In this document: one piece after another, positions 35,540 through 46,015 of the stretch
Layout of the letters: every line of letters begins with the position of its first letter
How positions within the stretch are numbered: the stretch's first letter is position 1
Source of the DNA: an uncultured Opitutales bacterium
GTDB taxonomy: Bacteria; Verrucomicrobiota; Verrucomicrobiia; Opitutales; Coraliomargaritaceae
DNA: 60,148 nt
Direction of reading: 5' to 3'
Assembly (NCBI GenBank): GCA_937775295.1
Contig: CALKBZ010000041.1
Span: 1 to 60,148, forward strand
Notes under the pieces: model-generated
The model's input: only the letters and a program-made list of their open reading frames with translations
Databases searched by the model: none
Told to the model about the DNA's origin: nothing
Program-made: the position numbers and the translations under genes

Positions 35540-36784
35540 TCACCTGCCATGGCCGGAAGAGTGCCATGATTTGGCTGTTTCCAATTTCTTGCGCTCTTTC
35601 TGGTTTATATCACTATTGTCTAAATAGCTGGTAAAGCCTTCCGGATCGTCGTTTTTCCAATTGGCGGCGACTTGTTGCATCATCTTGTTGCGCATGTTTG
35701 CATTGTTAATCGACTCTGCCCAGCTCATTGCGGTCGGTGGGTCTTCTTGGGCAGCGCGATACGTGTAGGTGGCGACGGCGCGGTCCAATTCTGGTGAGGC
35801 CGGTAGGGAGTTGAGCCACTCGGAGGAGGCCGTCAGGTCGTAGCGGGTCCATTCGCGTGTGATCTGAGTGGTCGCTTGCCTGTAGGCAGGGTCCTCTGCG
35901 GATAGGTTGCTCAACCATGCGGCAGCGGCGGCGGGATCGCTCTCTGCCCATTCACCGATTAAGGCGGTCTTCATGCCAGTGCTGGCATCGCTGCCGAGCC
36001 CTTGCACATAGGCCGCAGCACTCACAGGGTCAAAGGCGGCCCATTCGTCGACCAGTTGACGCTGTAAGTTGTCTTTACTGGGACCATCGACCATTAGTGC
36101 GATCGTTGCGTGTGCTTCTTCGAGCCCGCCGCCGCGAATCTGTTTTTCGATCACTTCGCTAAGAAGGCGGTTTTTTAGGCGTAACTCGGAGCTATTTGCT
36201 TCGCTCATGGCATTCGCATAGTTGAATGCGCCTTTGGGGTTGGTCTCAGCAAACCCCTGGATGATAGCTTTCATCTGTGATTTGCGCAGGTTGTACGGTA
36301 CATCCGCTAAGGCGCTGTCAGCCCAAGCCAATGCCGCCATCGGCTCATTGCTCGCCCATACTTTTAAGATATTGTTGCGTGCGCGCTCGGCGTCGCGCCA
36401 CGAAGCTATGCCCTCAGTAAACTCGAGTGCAGCCAATGGATCCGACATGGCCAGTTGCTCTAATAGCTTGTTGATTGTCTCTGATCTGCTGGGATCTGAA
36501 ATCGGTACTGCAAAGGCCGCATTGAGCAACTGACGGGTCATTTCGCTGCTCTGACTGCTTAGCACTTCAAACGCTGCCGCTTCCTCTTTGGCCGCAGCTC
36601 CGATCGTATCCGCTCGCGCTGGGGTGCGACGGGTGGGCTCTTGTATTTGAGCCGCACCCAATGCTCCAGAAGCTGTTTGTTGGGTGCTTGCGCCCGTCGA
36701 TGCTAGCGCCCGTCCGATGAAAAAAGCGATAGCGATACTGGCGAGCCAGACACCAAGGTAAAGGGGCAGTGACGAGCGTTTCAT
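35540..36784 (-). CDS. membrane-anchored protein with W-x3-DP repeats
   Basis: A 414-residue protein with an N-terminal signal anchor (about 8-28) and a low-complexity linker to about 70. About eight degenerate repeats of roughly 35-45 residues follow, centred on the pattern W-A-x2-DP-x-A-A-x2-W. Clear copies are KVWASNEPMAALAWADS, DEWAAFDPVSAAAYVQG, GEWAESDPAAAAAWLSN and ANWKNDDPEGFTSYLDN. The repeats are probably paired helices forming a solenoid outside the membrane. I know of no assigned function for such proteins. It has no close operon partner. Confidence 0.8.
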   Translation of the reverse strand: MKRSSLPLYLGVWLASIAIAFFIGRALASTGASTQQTASGALGAAQIQEPTRRTPARADTIGAAAKEEAAAFEVLSSQSSEMTRQLLNAAFAVPISDPSRSETINKLLEQLAMSDPLAALEFTEGIASWRDAERARNNILKVWASNEPMAALAWADSALADVPYNLRKSQMKAIIQGFAETNPKGAFNYANAMSEANSSELRLKNRLLSEVIEKQIRGGGLEEAHATIALMVDGPSKDNLQRQLVDEWAAFDPVSAAAYVQGLGSDASTGMKTALIGEWAESDPAAAAAWLSNLSAEDPAYRQATTQITREWTRYDLTASSEWLNSLPASPELDRAVATYTYRAAQEDPPTAMSWAESINNANMRNKMMQQVAANWKNDDPEGFTSYLDNSDINQKERKKLETAKSWHSSGHGR

Positions 36785-36882
36785 AATAATAGATGACGTA
36801 AAATATAAAGCGACGAGGGGTTGAGCCTATTGTTATTGGGCAAAATTTTCAAGCCATGTTGATTTTTTGCCATTCTTAAGGT

Positions 36883-37421
36883 CTAGGTGCAAATCCAAAT
36901 CAGGTCACCCTCTGCCACCGCCTCAAAAAGTTCAACAACTTCTGTATTGAGCATCTCGATGCAACCGCCGCTAAAGGGCTCACCGATCCGGTCCTCATGG
37001 TTGGTGCCGTGGATGTAAATGTAGCGCGCGTAACTATCACAGCTTGCGCCGCTGTTGTTAGGCTCCAAACCCCGCAGGCGGATGATGCGGGTAGTAATCA
37101 AGTTGGGCAGTTGTTCGGCCGCGGAAAATTCTGAAGAAATCTGCCCTGTCGCTGTGCGGCCCTTAAACACCATGCCGAGTGGTTCGCCAGCGCCGATCTT
37201 GTCAGCTGCCGCGTGCAGCCCGAGCGGCGTGCCGTAGGAATCCGCTAGGCAGGAAGGCGTATTCTTCGAGGTCGAGATCGAAAAAACGCGCTGCAGCACG
37301 CCGTCGAAAATAAGCGCAAGCTCCTGTCGCTCAATCGAAACGATTACTTGTCGATGTGTCGGCGTGATTGACAAAGCCTCACAGCTTTGTTTTACACGCC
37401 CATTTTCCTTTATAAAATCAA

Positions 37422-37428
<7 letters not shown>
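36883..37428 (-). CDS. L,D-transpeptidase (YkuD domain)
   Basis: A 181-residue YkuD-fold protein. The catalytic motif is H140-G-T-N and S153-G-G-C156-I-E-M with C156 as nucleophile, typical of enzymes that crosslink peptidoglycan or attach lipoproteins via 3-3 or related bonds. No signal peptide is visible from the ATG at 37428, which is odd for a periplasmic enzyme. The start codon overlaps the asd start codon on the other strand, so the true start may lie downstream at a TTG; no internal ATG precedes the domain core. Confidence 0.85.
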
Positions 37429-38444
<1,016 letters not shown>

Positions 38445-38495
38445 GCCTTCGGCTAGTGAGGGTGAGAGTGCGCTGACTGCTGGTTTTGTTGTAGC

Positions 38496-38515
38496 CACGG
38501 CGCTCTGCCGCCGTG
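38496..38515. repeat. small hairpin in intergenic region after asd
   Basis: Arms CACGGC and GCCGTG enclose an eight-base loop. No T-run follows closely, so it is not a standard terminator. The phrase GCCACGGC also occurs in the palindromic cluster near 49237, hinting at a dispersed extragenic element. Confidence 0.4.
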
Positions 38516-38672
38516 CAGTGTCTATTAAGCTCGGTGACGTCCGCACTTGCATGGGCCTGCATTCGAGTGCAGTGCTGCCTACATCCGAAAGTCTCAAAGG
38601 CGCGCGAGCAAACTCACATGCTACTGGACCGTAGTGGGACATCGTCTCGATGTCCGTGTCTATTCGGTGTGA

Positions 38673-39185
38673 TTACAGCATTTCAAACGCCCGATTCGCT
38701 GCGATGTAAAGCGGGTGCTTGGGGCTTTGATTGGCGTTCTTACCTAGGCAGGAAATGTTTAAGTTCGGGCGTTCGCGAAAAGGCTCTAATAATGCTAAAA
38801 TGGCGTTTTGACGATCCATGTGCAGACCATGGTTGCCCCAGCCGCCGACGATGTCCAGATGACCATTATTGAGTGCGTAAGCTTCGGTGATCGCAGCCGT
38901 GATATATGCGTCATTCTCAGGGCCGACAGGGTCTTCGATCGCCATCATGATTTTTGGATCAGTCGATCGGTAGGCGAAGATGTTGAGCATCAAGAACTCG
39001 TTGGCGCCGAACCGTCCGCAGAAGGATTTTATCCGTGTGAGGGTTGGGTCGAGCTGATTTTCGTCGGCCGTGGATGGGTTGAGGCAGATAAAGAGCGCAC
39101 GACGGCGCTCAAACAGCTCATCCCAGCGATGCAGCAGGGTGTAGCGATAGCTACGACAGTTAGAAAACGTGCAATCGTTTTGCAT
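38673..39185 (-). CDS. DUF1643 family protein
   Basis: A 170-residue protein of the DUF1643 family, function unknown. Typical features in order are YRYTLLHRWDE, FICLNPSTADENQLDPT (about 32-48), NIFAYRSTDP, DPVGPENDAY and a C-terminal KHPLYIA. It belongs to a uracil-DNA-glycosylase-like fold by family description, but no catalytic role is proven. It is the last gene of a minus-strand run, 15 bases downstream of a small secreted protein gene. Confidence 0.9.
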   Translation of the reverse strand: MQNDCTFSNCRSYRYTLLHRWDELFERRRALFICLNPSTADENQLDPTLTRIKSFCGRFGANEFLMLNIFAYRSTDPKIMMAIEDPVGPENDAYITAAITEAYALNNGHLDIVGGWGNHGLHMDRQNAILALLEPFRERPNLNISCLGKNANQSPKHPLYIAANRAFEML

Positions 39186-39200
39186 CGTATCGAGATCGAG

Positions 39201-39659
39201 TTACTTCAGCTTGCCGAGCTTCAGGTGCAGGGTGCTGATGATCTTGGGGTCTTGCGCGTAGCTGACGTCGTATTCTACGAAATCGCCAGTAATTAGCATT
39301 TCATTAAATCCGCCTGGTTCTTGCTGTAGGTTGATCGAAATTGGATGCGCAAACAACGGCGGAATGCCAAGTGCCATGTCAGTTAGTGAAACTAATATAT
39401 GCTTTGGTGCATGACTGAGGTTTTGGATTTTAATAGAGGCCACCCCTTCATCTGAGTATGACAGCTGTAGCATTTCGGGAGACGCAGTGATGCTCGTTTC
39501 ACTAATTTGTAGCTCACATTGTATCTCGTGGCGCTTACCATCGGTTTGTTCGACCACGGCGACGCCACGATACAGGCCAACCCATTCATTGATGTTGGCG
39601 TGAACTGAGTGGCCGAAGCAGCAGATGAGTGTGAAGGCGAGGGCGATTTTGTTGCGCAT
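39201..39659 (-). CDS. small exported protein of unknown function
   Basis: A 152-residue protein with a signal peptide (MRNKIALAFTLICCFGHSV, cleavage around residue 22) and a beta-rich mature part (WVGLYRGVAVVEQTDGKRHE, then HILVSLTDMALG). No known domain is seen. ATG 39659 is taken as start; an ATG four codons upstream is equally possible. It lies 19 bases after the sialate O-acetylesterase stop on the same strand, so it may belong to the same export-related operon. Confidence 0.75.
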   Translation of the reverse strand: MRNKIALAFTLICCFGHSVHANINEWVGLYRGVAVVEQTDGKRHEIQCELQISETSITASPEMLQLSYSDEGVASIKIQNLSHAPKHILVSLTDMALGIPPLFAHPISINLQQEPGGFNEMLITGDFVEYDVSYAQDPKIISTLHLKLGKLK

Positions 39660-39678
39660 GGTGTGACCCATTTAAATT

Positions 39679-41220
39679 TTATTTGACTGCATTGGCGGTG
39701 ATGCCCGGCCAGTCATCCGTGCGAAATGGCGTGACTGGCAGGCCGTTGCGATCTTGTAGATTTGCCTTTGGGTTGTTGGCCCATGCATAGCGAACCGCGA
39801 CTGGGTTCGACACATTCGCGTTGGAAACGTGCACTTTATTCTTACCGATAATCTTGGCCTCGGCTTGGACGAAGACCTGATCTGCACCCGCGATTGAGAA
39901 ACCAATCGGCTGTTTGACGTCGAAGGAGTAGAGCCCTTGGCGACTGACATGATCGAAGGTGAGGGCGATGGCGCTGTCCTTGATTTGCATGGATGCGTAA
40001 CGTGGGCTGAGTGCATCGATCGAATAGCCGTAATCGTTGGCCAGGGCGAGTCGAACCAGGCGATTGGCGACGGTGGTTTTATCGCGTGGATGAATGTCGC
40101 GTCCTTCGCCGGCATCAATGATCACCGCTTGCCCCGTATTGGGCAGGGAGAGGGTCATCGTTTGCGCTTCACGTAGTTCAGCCCAGGCGCTGTCGGTTGG
40201 CTCGGAGGCTTCTGCCTTGTAGTCGGCTAGTTGCACCCAATAGAACGGAAAGTCGCCTTGCTGCCAGAGGTCGCGCCATGTGGTGATCATTAGCGGGAAT
40301 AGGGCGCGGTATTGGGCGGCGCGGCTTGCGTTACTCTCGCCTTGATACCAAATGACGCCACGCATGCCGTATCCAATGGTTGGATTCAACACGCCGTTAA
40401 ACAGGTTGGCTGGACGATGTTGGCCAGCGCGAAAATCTCTGGGAGAACGCATTGCCTTCCCCTGTTTACCGGCCTCCAGCCATGCTTTATATTCGGCAAC
40501 CTTTGCGGCGTGAATTTCGTCGGTATAAATGGCGACTTTTGCATCCCAAGAGTCGAGGAGCTCAGCGTAGCTGCCGTCTGCTTCCAGCGCATCGCGCGGC
40601 ACCCATGCTTCGGCTGTAGAGCCACCCCACGCGTTATCAATCAGGCCGACTGGCACGCCCAGTGCGCTGTGGATACGACTTCCGAAGAGGTAGCCGACAG
40701 CGGAAAAGTTAGCGACTGTCTCCGGGGTGCATACGCGCCATGCGCCATTAAAGTTGTCTTGTGGCTCTTGTGTGCCGACCTGAGGCACGGAAATGAGGCG
40801 GATTTGCGGGTGGTTGGCGGATGCGATCTCCACAGCTCCATTGTAGGTATTAGTGAGTGCCCACTGCATGTTCGATTGGCCTGAGCAAATCCAGACTTCG
40901 CCCACCAGCACATCTGAAAGTGAGACCTGAGTTTTGAGACCTGACGCCTGAAGCACCTGTGGTTGATCATTTGCTTCCATTGGATCCAATTTAACACGCC
41001 AGATTCCCTGTTTGTTGGCCGTCGTTTGATGCGATTGACCGCCGATTGATACGGTGACTTGCTCGCCGGCGTCGGCTTTGCCCCATATGGGATTCGCTTG
41101 TTCGCGCTGGAGCACCATGTGATCACCAAAAATATTAGAGAACGTCACGTCGGCTTTCAGGGCCGAGTTGCTGAGTGCGAGGATGGATGCTAGGAGTAGG
41201 GGCGTTTTTAATAGCTGCAT
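39679..41220 (-). CDS. secreted sialate O-acetylesterase-family protein
   Basis: A 513-residue SGNH/SASA hydrolase with a signal peptide (about 1-23) that removes O-acetyl groups from sialic acids or other glycans. The catalytic Ser is S116 in CSGQSNMQW, and the Asp/His pair is in GRDIHPRDK near residue 373. The central segment GVIWYQGESNA is another family block. Such enzymes are common in polysaccharide-degrading Verrucomicrobiota and Bacteroidota. The gene is 60 bases downstream of dxs on the same strand, without evident functional link. Confidence 0.92.
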   Translation of the reverse strand: MQLLKTPLLLASILALSNSALKADVTFSNIFGDHMVLQREQANPIWGKADAGEQVTVSIGGQSHQTTANKQGIWRVKLDPMEANDQPQVLQASGLKTQVSLSDVLVGEVWICSGQSNMQWALTNTYNGAVEIASANHPQIRLISVPQVGTQEPQDNFNGAWRVCTPETVANFSAVGYLFGSRIHSALGVPVGLIDNAWGGSTAEAWVPRDALEADGSYAELLDSWDAKVAIYTDEIHAAKVAEYKAWLEAGKQGKAMRSPRDFRAGQHRPANLFNGVLNPTIGYGMRGVIWYQGESNASRAAQYRALFPLMITTWRDLWQQGDFPFYWVQLADYKAEASEPTDSAWAELREAQTMTLSLPNTGQAVIIDAGEGRDIHPRDKTTVANRLVRLALANDYGYSIDALSPRYASMQIKDSAIALTFDHVSRQGLYSFDVKQPIGFSIAGADQVFVQAEAKIIGKNKVHVSNANVSNPVAVRYAWANNPKANLQDRNGLPVTPFRTDDWPGITANAVK

Positions 41221-41280
41221 GTGAGCAGATAAAAGCCGACTGCTGTTGTTGGGAAGATTAAACGCGGGAGTGAGTCCGAT

Positions 41281-43167
41281 TTAACTCACGAGTGCGCGGT
41301 AGCGTTTGAGCACCTTTTGTAGAATCGACTCGGGGTCGATGCCGACGCGCTTGCGCAGTGCGGCCACGGAGTTGCCGTGTTCGACAAATACATCGGGCCA
41401 GCCGATACGCTCGACTGGGTGTAGGCAGTGGCCATCTTGCAGTGCTTCCATGACCGCGCTGCCGAAGCCGCCGCTGATGACGTTGTCTTCCATCGTGACG
41501 ATCAGTTGACAGTCTTGTGCGGATGACAGGAGTAGCTCGGTGTCGAGTGGTTTGACGAAGCGTGCATTGATCACACCGGCTTGAATGCCGTTTGCATGAA
41601 GCTGTTGGGCTAGTTGCTCTGCGTCGGCGATCATCGAGCCGATTGCCCAGATCTCGATTTCGCCTTGTTCTTGTAGGCGTTCGGCTTTGCCGATTTCGAG
41701 GGCTTCGGGCATTTCTTTGATCGGCGTGCCAATGGCTTTGCCTCGTGGGTAGCGCACAAAGCTGGGGCCCTGATAGGCGATGCCGGTGGCCATCATATCG
41801 GCAAGTTCGTCTTCGTTCGAGGGAGCCATGACGACTACGCCCGGAATGTTACGCAAATAAGAGAGGTCAAATAGGCCGTGGTGTGTGGCGCCGTCGTTGG
41901 GCGAGAGGCCTGCGCGGTCCATACAGAACATCACTGGTAAATTTTGTAGGGCTACGTCGTGGATGAGCTGGTCGAAGGCGCGCTGCAAAAAGGTCGAGTA
42001 GATCGCGCAAACTGGATGAAATCCGGAGGTGGCCATGCCAGCTGCAGAGAGCACCGCGTGCTCTTCGGCGATGCCGACATCCATGAATTGATCCGGAAGT
42101 TCTTTCTCCAGAATATTGAGCCCAGTGCCGGATGGCATGGCTGCAGTGATGCCGACTATACTTTTATCTGCCTTCGCAAGTTTGACCAAGGTTCGGCCCA
42201 TTACGTCTTGATATTTCGGCGCAGTACTGGCGGCCGATTGTTCGCCTTTACCTGTCTTCACGTTAAAGGGGCCTGCGCCGTGGAAGCGCTCGGGGTTTTG
42301 GATGGCGACGTCGCAGCCTTTACCCTTGGTAGTCAAAATATGCAGCAAGACCGGCTGCTCGGATTGTTTGGCAAATTCTAGGTAGTACTCGACCTGTTTC
42401 TGGTCGTGACCATCGATGGGACCAATGTAGCGCACGTTGAATTTCTCAAAAAGTGAGGACGGAACGAAAAAGTCCTTGGTCTCTTTCTTCCACTTTGATC
42501 CGAAATGGATGATGCTTTCGCCGCCTGGTACTTTTTGCAACAGCGACTCGAAATCGTCATTTAGCCTATTGTAAAGGGGATTAGTTATTAGCTCGTTGAA
42601 ATAGCGTGGGAGCGCGCCGACATTCTTAGCGATCGACCATTTATTGTCGTTGAGAATGATGATCAGGCGCTTGGTCGAGGAGGCGACGTTGTTGAGCGCT
42701 TCCATAGTGATGCCACAGGTGAAGGCAGCGTCTCCACAAAGGGCGATGACATGCTCGTCTGAGCCGCGCTTGTCACGCGCAGTGGCCATACCGAGTGCGG
42801 CTGAAAGAGCGGTGCCGGCATGGCCAGCGCCAAAGGCATCGTGCTCGCTTTCGCTACGGTTTAAAAAGCCACTGAGGCCGTCGCATTGGCGAATCTTGTC
42901 GAACGATGCACCGTTGCGCCCAGTCAGGAGCTTGTGCACGTAGCCTTGGTGGGACACGTCGAAGACAAAGCGGTCTTTCGGGGTGTTAAAGACTCGATGC
43001 AGGCCGATGGTGAGCTCAACCACGCCGAGGTTGGGCCCCACATGTCCACCGTTTTGCGAGGTGACTGAGATGATGCGTTCACGTATCTCGGCAGCGAGCT
43101 CTGGTAGCTCGGCTTCGGATAGCTTTTTTACGTCGTCGGGAGATTGAATGCGCTCTAATAGGGCCAT
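41281..43167 (-). CDS. dxs: 1-deoxy-D-xylulose-5-phosphate synthase
   Basis: Thiamine-diphosphate enzyme that condenses pyruvate and glyceraldehyde 3-phosphate in the first step of the MEP isoprenoid pathway. The 628-residue sequence has GHVGPNLGVVELT, the ThDP motif GDAAFTCGITMEALNN to NDNKWSI, and MDVGIAEEHAVLSAAG with the catalytic Glu. The C-terminal transketolase domain has KPLDTEL. It follows xseB by 47 bases, a common arrangement, but ispA, which often sits between them, is absent. Confidence 0.97.
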   Translation of the reverse strand: MALLERIQSPDDVKKLSEAELPELAAEIRERIISVTSQNGGHVGPNLGVVELTIGLHRVFNTPKDRFVFDVSHQGYVHKLLTGRNGASFDKIRQCDGLSGFLNRSESEHDAFGAGHAGTALSAALGMATARDKRGSDEHVIALCGDAAFTCGITMEALNNVASSTKRLIIILNDNKWSIAKNVGALPRYFNELITNPLYNRLNDDFESLLQKVPGGESIIHFGSKWKKETKDFFVPSSLFEKFNVRYIGPIDGHDQKQVEYYLEFAKQSEQPVLLHILTTKGKGCDVAIQNPERFHGAGPFNVKTGKGEQSAASTAPKYQDVMGRTLVKLAKADKSIVGITAAMPSGTGLNILEKELPDQFMDVGIAEEHAVLSAAGMATSGFHPVCAIYSTFLQRAFDQLIHDVALQNLPVMFCMDRAGLSPNDGATHHGLFDLSYLRNIPGVVVMAPSNEDELADMMATGIAYQGPSFVRYPRGKAIGTPIKEMPEALEIGKAERLQEQGEIEIWAIGSMIADAEQLAQQLHANGIQAGVINARFVKPLDTELLLSSAQDCQLIVTMEDNVISGGFGSAVMEALQDGHCLHPVERIGWPDVFVEHGNSVAALRKRVGIDPESILQKVLKRYRALVS

Positions 43168-43214
43168 ACTACAAATTCTGCTGGTGCGCGTTGCGCGGTG
43201 TGTGCCGTTTGAGA

Positions 43215-43454
43215 TTAGGTCTCGGTGGTAGCGTCTTCGAAGGGCTCGACTTCGCCGGTCTTAATATTGAGCTTTTCGATTTTCAGTTCAGCTTCTTTGA
43301 GCTTTTGCTGGCAGTTTTTTAAGAGGTTCGAGCCTTCTTCAAACTTAGCAACCAGATCAGCAAGTGGTGTGTCACCACTTTCCATGGATTCGAGGATGGC
43401 TTCAAGGCGTCCAAGGGCGTCCTCAAAGGTGAGTGTGTCGTTTTTCTTTGGCAT
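43215..43454 (-). CDS. xseB: exodeoxyribonuclease VII small subunit
   Basis: A 79-residue helical protein with the XseB core TFEDALGRLEAILESMESG and LVAKFEEGSNLLKNCQQKL. It forms exonuclease VII with XseA, which degrades single-stranded DNA; xseA is not in the window. It is followed by dxs and preceded after 100 bases by the AAA_26/DRTGG protein gene on the same strand. Confidence 0.92.
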   Translation of the reverse strand: MPKKNDTLTFEDALGRLEAILESMESGDTPLADLVAKFEEGSNLLKNCQQKLKEAELKIEKLNIKTGEVEPFEDATTET

Positions 43455-43554
43455 GTTTAAAAAAGAAGCGTGGACTTTATTGGGGCAGGTCTAATTCGTC
43501 GAGCAAAGATGCCAGAAGTTTTGCGCTGGTTCGGAATGATAGTGATTGAGCGCA

Positions 43555-44727
43555 CTAGCTACGCTCCGCAATGCTGCTTTCGGTTTGGAAGGCGTTGCAG
43601 ATCACATCGAGATCGATGTTTTTTGAAATTAGGTTCTTAATGATGGGAATCTTATCGGTATCGCTGGGCTGGGTCTTGACAGTCATTCGGTTGATCTTCG
43701 ATGCCACGGCATAGCTATCGTCCTGACAGATGATCAAAGGAATGTTCGTTTTTGATATCATCTCCATTAGCTTCGGGTGCGGGAGCACATTGCGCGTGAG
43801 AATAATGCCAGAAACGACTTTTTCGCCGGCGATACTCTCTGCGGCGATGGCACCAAGCAGGATGTCTTCGCGGTCGCCCGGCGTGATGATCAGTGAACCT
43901 CGCTCGAGCAGGTCGACGAGGCCTTTGGCTGCCATTGCTCCGATCAAGACTTTGTCGACCCGCTCTGTGGCTCCGTGCTCGCGGCCGTTAAGCCAGCGAC
44001 CATTCACCTCATCGACCACTTGGTTGAGCTTCGGTACGGTCAGTTTCTTTTCCACCGGAATACAGCCGAGCAGTGAGATGCCCATCCGCTTTAGAGCGAT
44101 TTGGCCGTATTTCTCGATCATCGCCAATTTATCGACTTCGACTTTGTTAATAATCGCGCCAATCACTTCCACGCCTGCTTGTGCAAACAAGGCTTTGTTG
44201 AGCGCTATTTCGTCAATTGGACGGCCGATGCCACCGCGCGCGATGATGATGACTTTGGCTTTGAGTAGCTTGGCGACGTCTGCGTTAGACAAATTAAACA
44301 CCGAACCTACACCCGCATGGCCTGTGCCTTCGATGATGATATAATCTTTTTTAAAAGCGGCACGGTCGAATGCGCGACACATTTTATCGATGACGGTCGC
44401 ATGGTTCTTGCACGGGTCGTCCAAGCATTCGCGCGTGAAGGTCGAATGGATCGCAATCGGGCTCATTGCACCGATCGGCACTTTAATATCGAAGATTTTA
44501 TCGAGCAGCACTGAGTCTTCGTCAATCTGGTGACCTTCGACTTCTACGAAGCGTTGCCCGACCGGCTTAATAAAACCAACTTTCGTAGTAAAACTTCGCA
44601 ACGCGGCAAACAGCGCTAAGCTGGTGGTCGTTTTGCCATCATTCATCCGCGTCGCGGCAATGAAAATACGCTTGGTGGTCGTATTCCTAGGAGCGGTGAG
44701 TAGCTCGGTATCGTCTGACTGAAGCAT
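43555..44727 (-). CDS. AAA_26 (dethiobiotin-synthetase-like) plus DRTGG domain protein, split Pta N-terminal half
   Basis: A 390-residue cytoplasmic protein. Residues about 19-230 form a dethiobiotin-synthetase-like P-loop domain (IFIAATRMNDGKTTTSLAL, Walker A about 25-35; KPVGQRF; IIEGTGHAGVGSV). Residues about 250-370 form a DRTGG domain (ITPGDREDILLGA). This is the layout of the N-terminal regulatory half of long phosphotransacetylases such as E. coli Pta. Here it is a separate gene, placed 46 bases after the catalytic pta gene, so the halves are encoded in the reverse of the usual order. Its role is presumably allosteric control of Pta, by inference. Confidence 0.88.
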   Translation of the reverse strand: MLQSDDTELLTAPRNTTTKRIFIAATRMNDGKTTTSLALFAALRSFTTKVGFIKPVGQRFVEVEGHQIDEDSVLLDKIFDIKVPIGAMSPIAIHSTFTRECLDDPCKNHATVIDKMCRAFDRAAFKKDYIIIEGTGHAGVGSVFNLSNADVAKLLKAKVIIIARGGIGRPIDEIALNKALFAQAGVEVIGAIINKVEVDKLAMIEKYGQIALKRMGISLLGCIPVEKKLTVPKLNQVVDEVNGRWLNGREHGATERVDKVLIGAMAAKGLVDLLERGSLIITPGDREDILLGAIAAESIAGEKVVSGIILTRNVLPHPKLMEMISKTNIPLIICQDDSYAVASKINRMTVKTQPSDTDKIPIIKNLISKNIDLDVICNAFQTESSIAERS

Positions 44728-44773
44728 CGTTTGGTCGGTTTCGGATATCGCAGCGTTTAAGGAATGACCGAAA

Positions 44774-45844
44774 TTAATCGATGATCGTGACGTCTTCGTT
44801 CAAGTCGTCACCTTCAGTGGGATAGAGCAGCTTGTGATCGATCGCCTGAGAGGCGACCATTACGGCAGTGCCGAAGATATCGCTGGCAGTGGCACCGCGG
44901 CTGATTTCAGCTGCGGGCTTTTTAAGGCCAGTAATGATCGGGCCATAGTTGCGTGCGCGAGTCAACACGTGGACGAGTTTGGAAGCGATGTTGGCTGAGT
45001 GTAAATCTGGAAAGATTAGCACGTTGGCACGGCCGACGACAGTGCCTTCGATATTTTTACTGCTCGCCACGATTGGGTCGAGGGCGGCATCGACCTGCAG
45101 TTCACCATCGATGTCCATCGGGATGCCGAGCTCTTGGGCTTTTTTGCGGGCCATCATCGTAGCGGCCTTCATCTTGGCCACCGTCGGATTTTTACTGGAA
45201 GCACTCTTGCTGGTGTAGCTGAGCAGCGCGACGCGTGGTTTCGTGTTGGTCAGGTGGTAGCTTAGCGCTGCAGTTGTAACCGCGATATCACAGAGTTGTG
45301 CGGCGGTCGGATCTGGGATGACGGCGCAGTCGGCTAGGAAAAGTTCGCGGTCTTTACCGGTCTCAGGGTCTTCGAGGTCGAAGATGTTGAGCGACGACAT
45401 ATTAGCGACGTTCTCGTGCAGAGGTATGATCTGTAGCAATGGACGCAGCGAGCTGGATGCCTTGCTGGTCGCGCCAGATACGATGGCATCTGCCTGTCCG
45501 GTGGCGAGCATGAGGGTCGCGAAGTAGTTAGTGTTGTCCAAATAGTCTGCGGCTTTTTTGTCGTTCATCTTCTTGAAGCGACGCAGCCCATGGAATTTAC
45601 TGACGAAGTTATCCCATTCGCTGCTGCGGCGTGGCTCGATGATGCGGATGTGCTCGAGGCTGATGTCGAGCTTCTCGGCGTTGGACTTAATTTGAGCGCG
45701 ATCACCTAGTAGGATTGGGATGCCTAGCCCGCGCGTGGCAAATTTACGGGCAGCTTGTAGAATACGAGGATCGGCGCCTTCGGGGAAGACCACCCGTTTC
45801 GGGTGGCGTTTGAGGCGTTCGGCAAGTTTAGCGATTAGTGGCAT
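44774..45844 (-). CDS. pta: phosphate acetyltransferase, catalytic type
   Basis: Interconverts acetyl-CoA and acetyl phosphate. The 356-residue PTA_PTB domain protein shows VVFPEGADPRILQAA near residue 18, ATGQADAIVSGATSKAS near 115, CAVIPDPTAAQL and the C-terminal GLKKPAAEISRGATASDI. It resembles the short single-domain enzymes such as that of Bacillus, with the regulatory half encoded by the next gene. An acetate kinase gene is not present in the window. Confidence 0.93.
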   Translation of the reverse strand: MPLIAKLAERLKRHPKRVVFPEGADPRILQAARKFATRGLGIPILLGDRAQIKSNAEKLDISLEHIRIIEPRRSSEWDNFVSKFHGLRRFKKMNDKKAADYLDNTNYFATLMLATGQADAIVSGATSKASSSLRPLLQIIPLHENVANMSSLNIFDLEDPETGKDRELFLADCAVIPDPTAAQLCDIAVTTAALSYHLTNTKPRVALLSYTSKSASSKNPTVAKMKAATMMARKKAQELGIPMDIDGELQVDAALDPIVASSKNIEGTVVGRANVLIFPDLHSANIASKLVHVLTRARNYGPIITGLKKPAAEISRGATASDIFGTAVMVASQAIDHKLLYPTEGDDLNEDVTIID

Positions 45845-46015
45845 CGTATCTAAATGAGATGGGTTATTGTGAAATTAAATTGGGCAATTGGACTTGAAAG
45901 AAAGATCAAAGATAAAAACACCATCTTGGTAGAGCATGAAATATACAATTGCCAAAGTTTTTTCTACGGTAGTTTCTTGTGCTTGGTTAGTTTTGCAAGT
46001 CGCCGACGTCCATTT

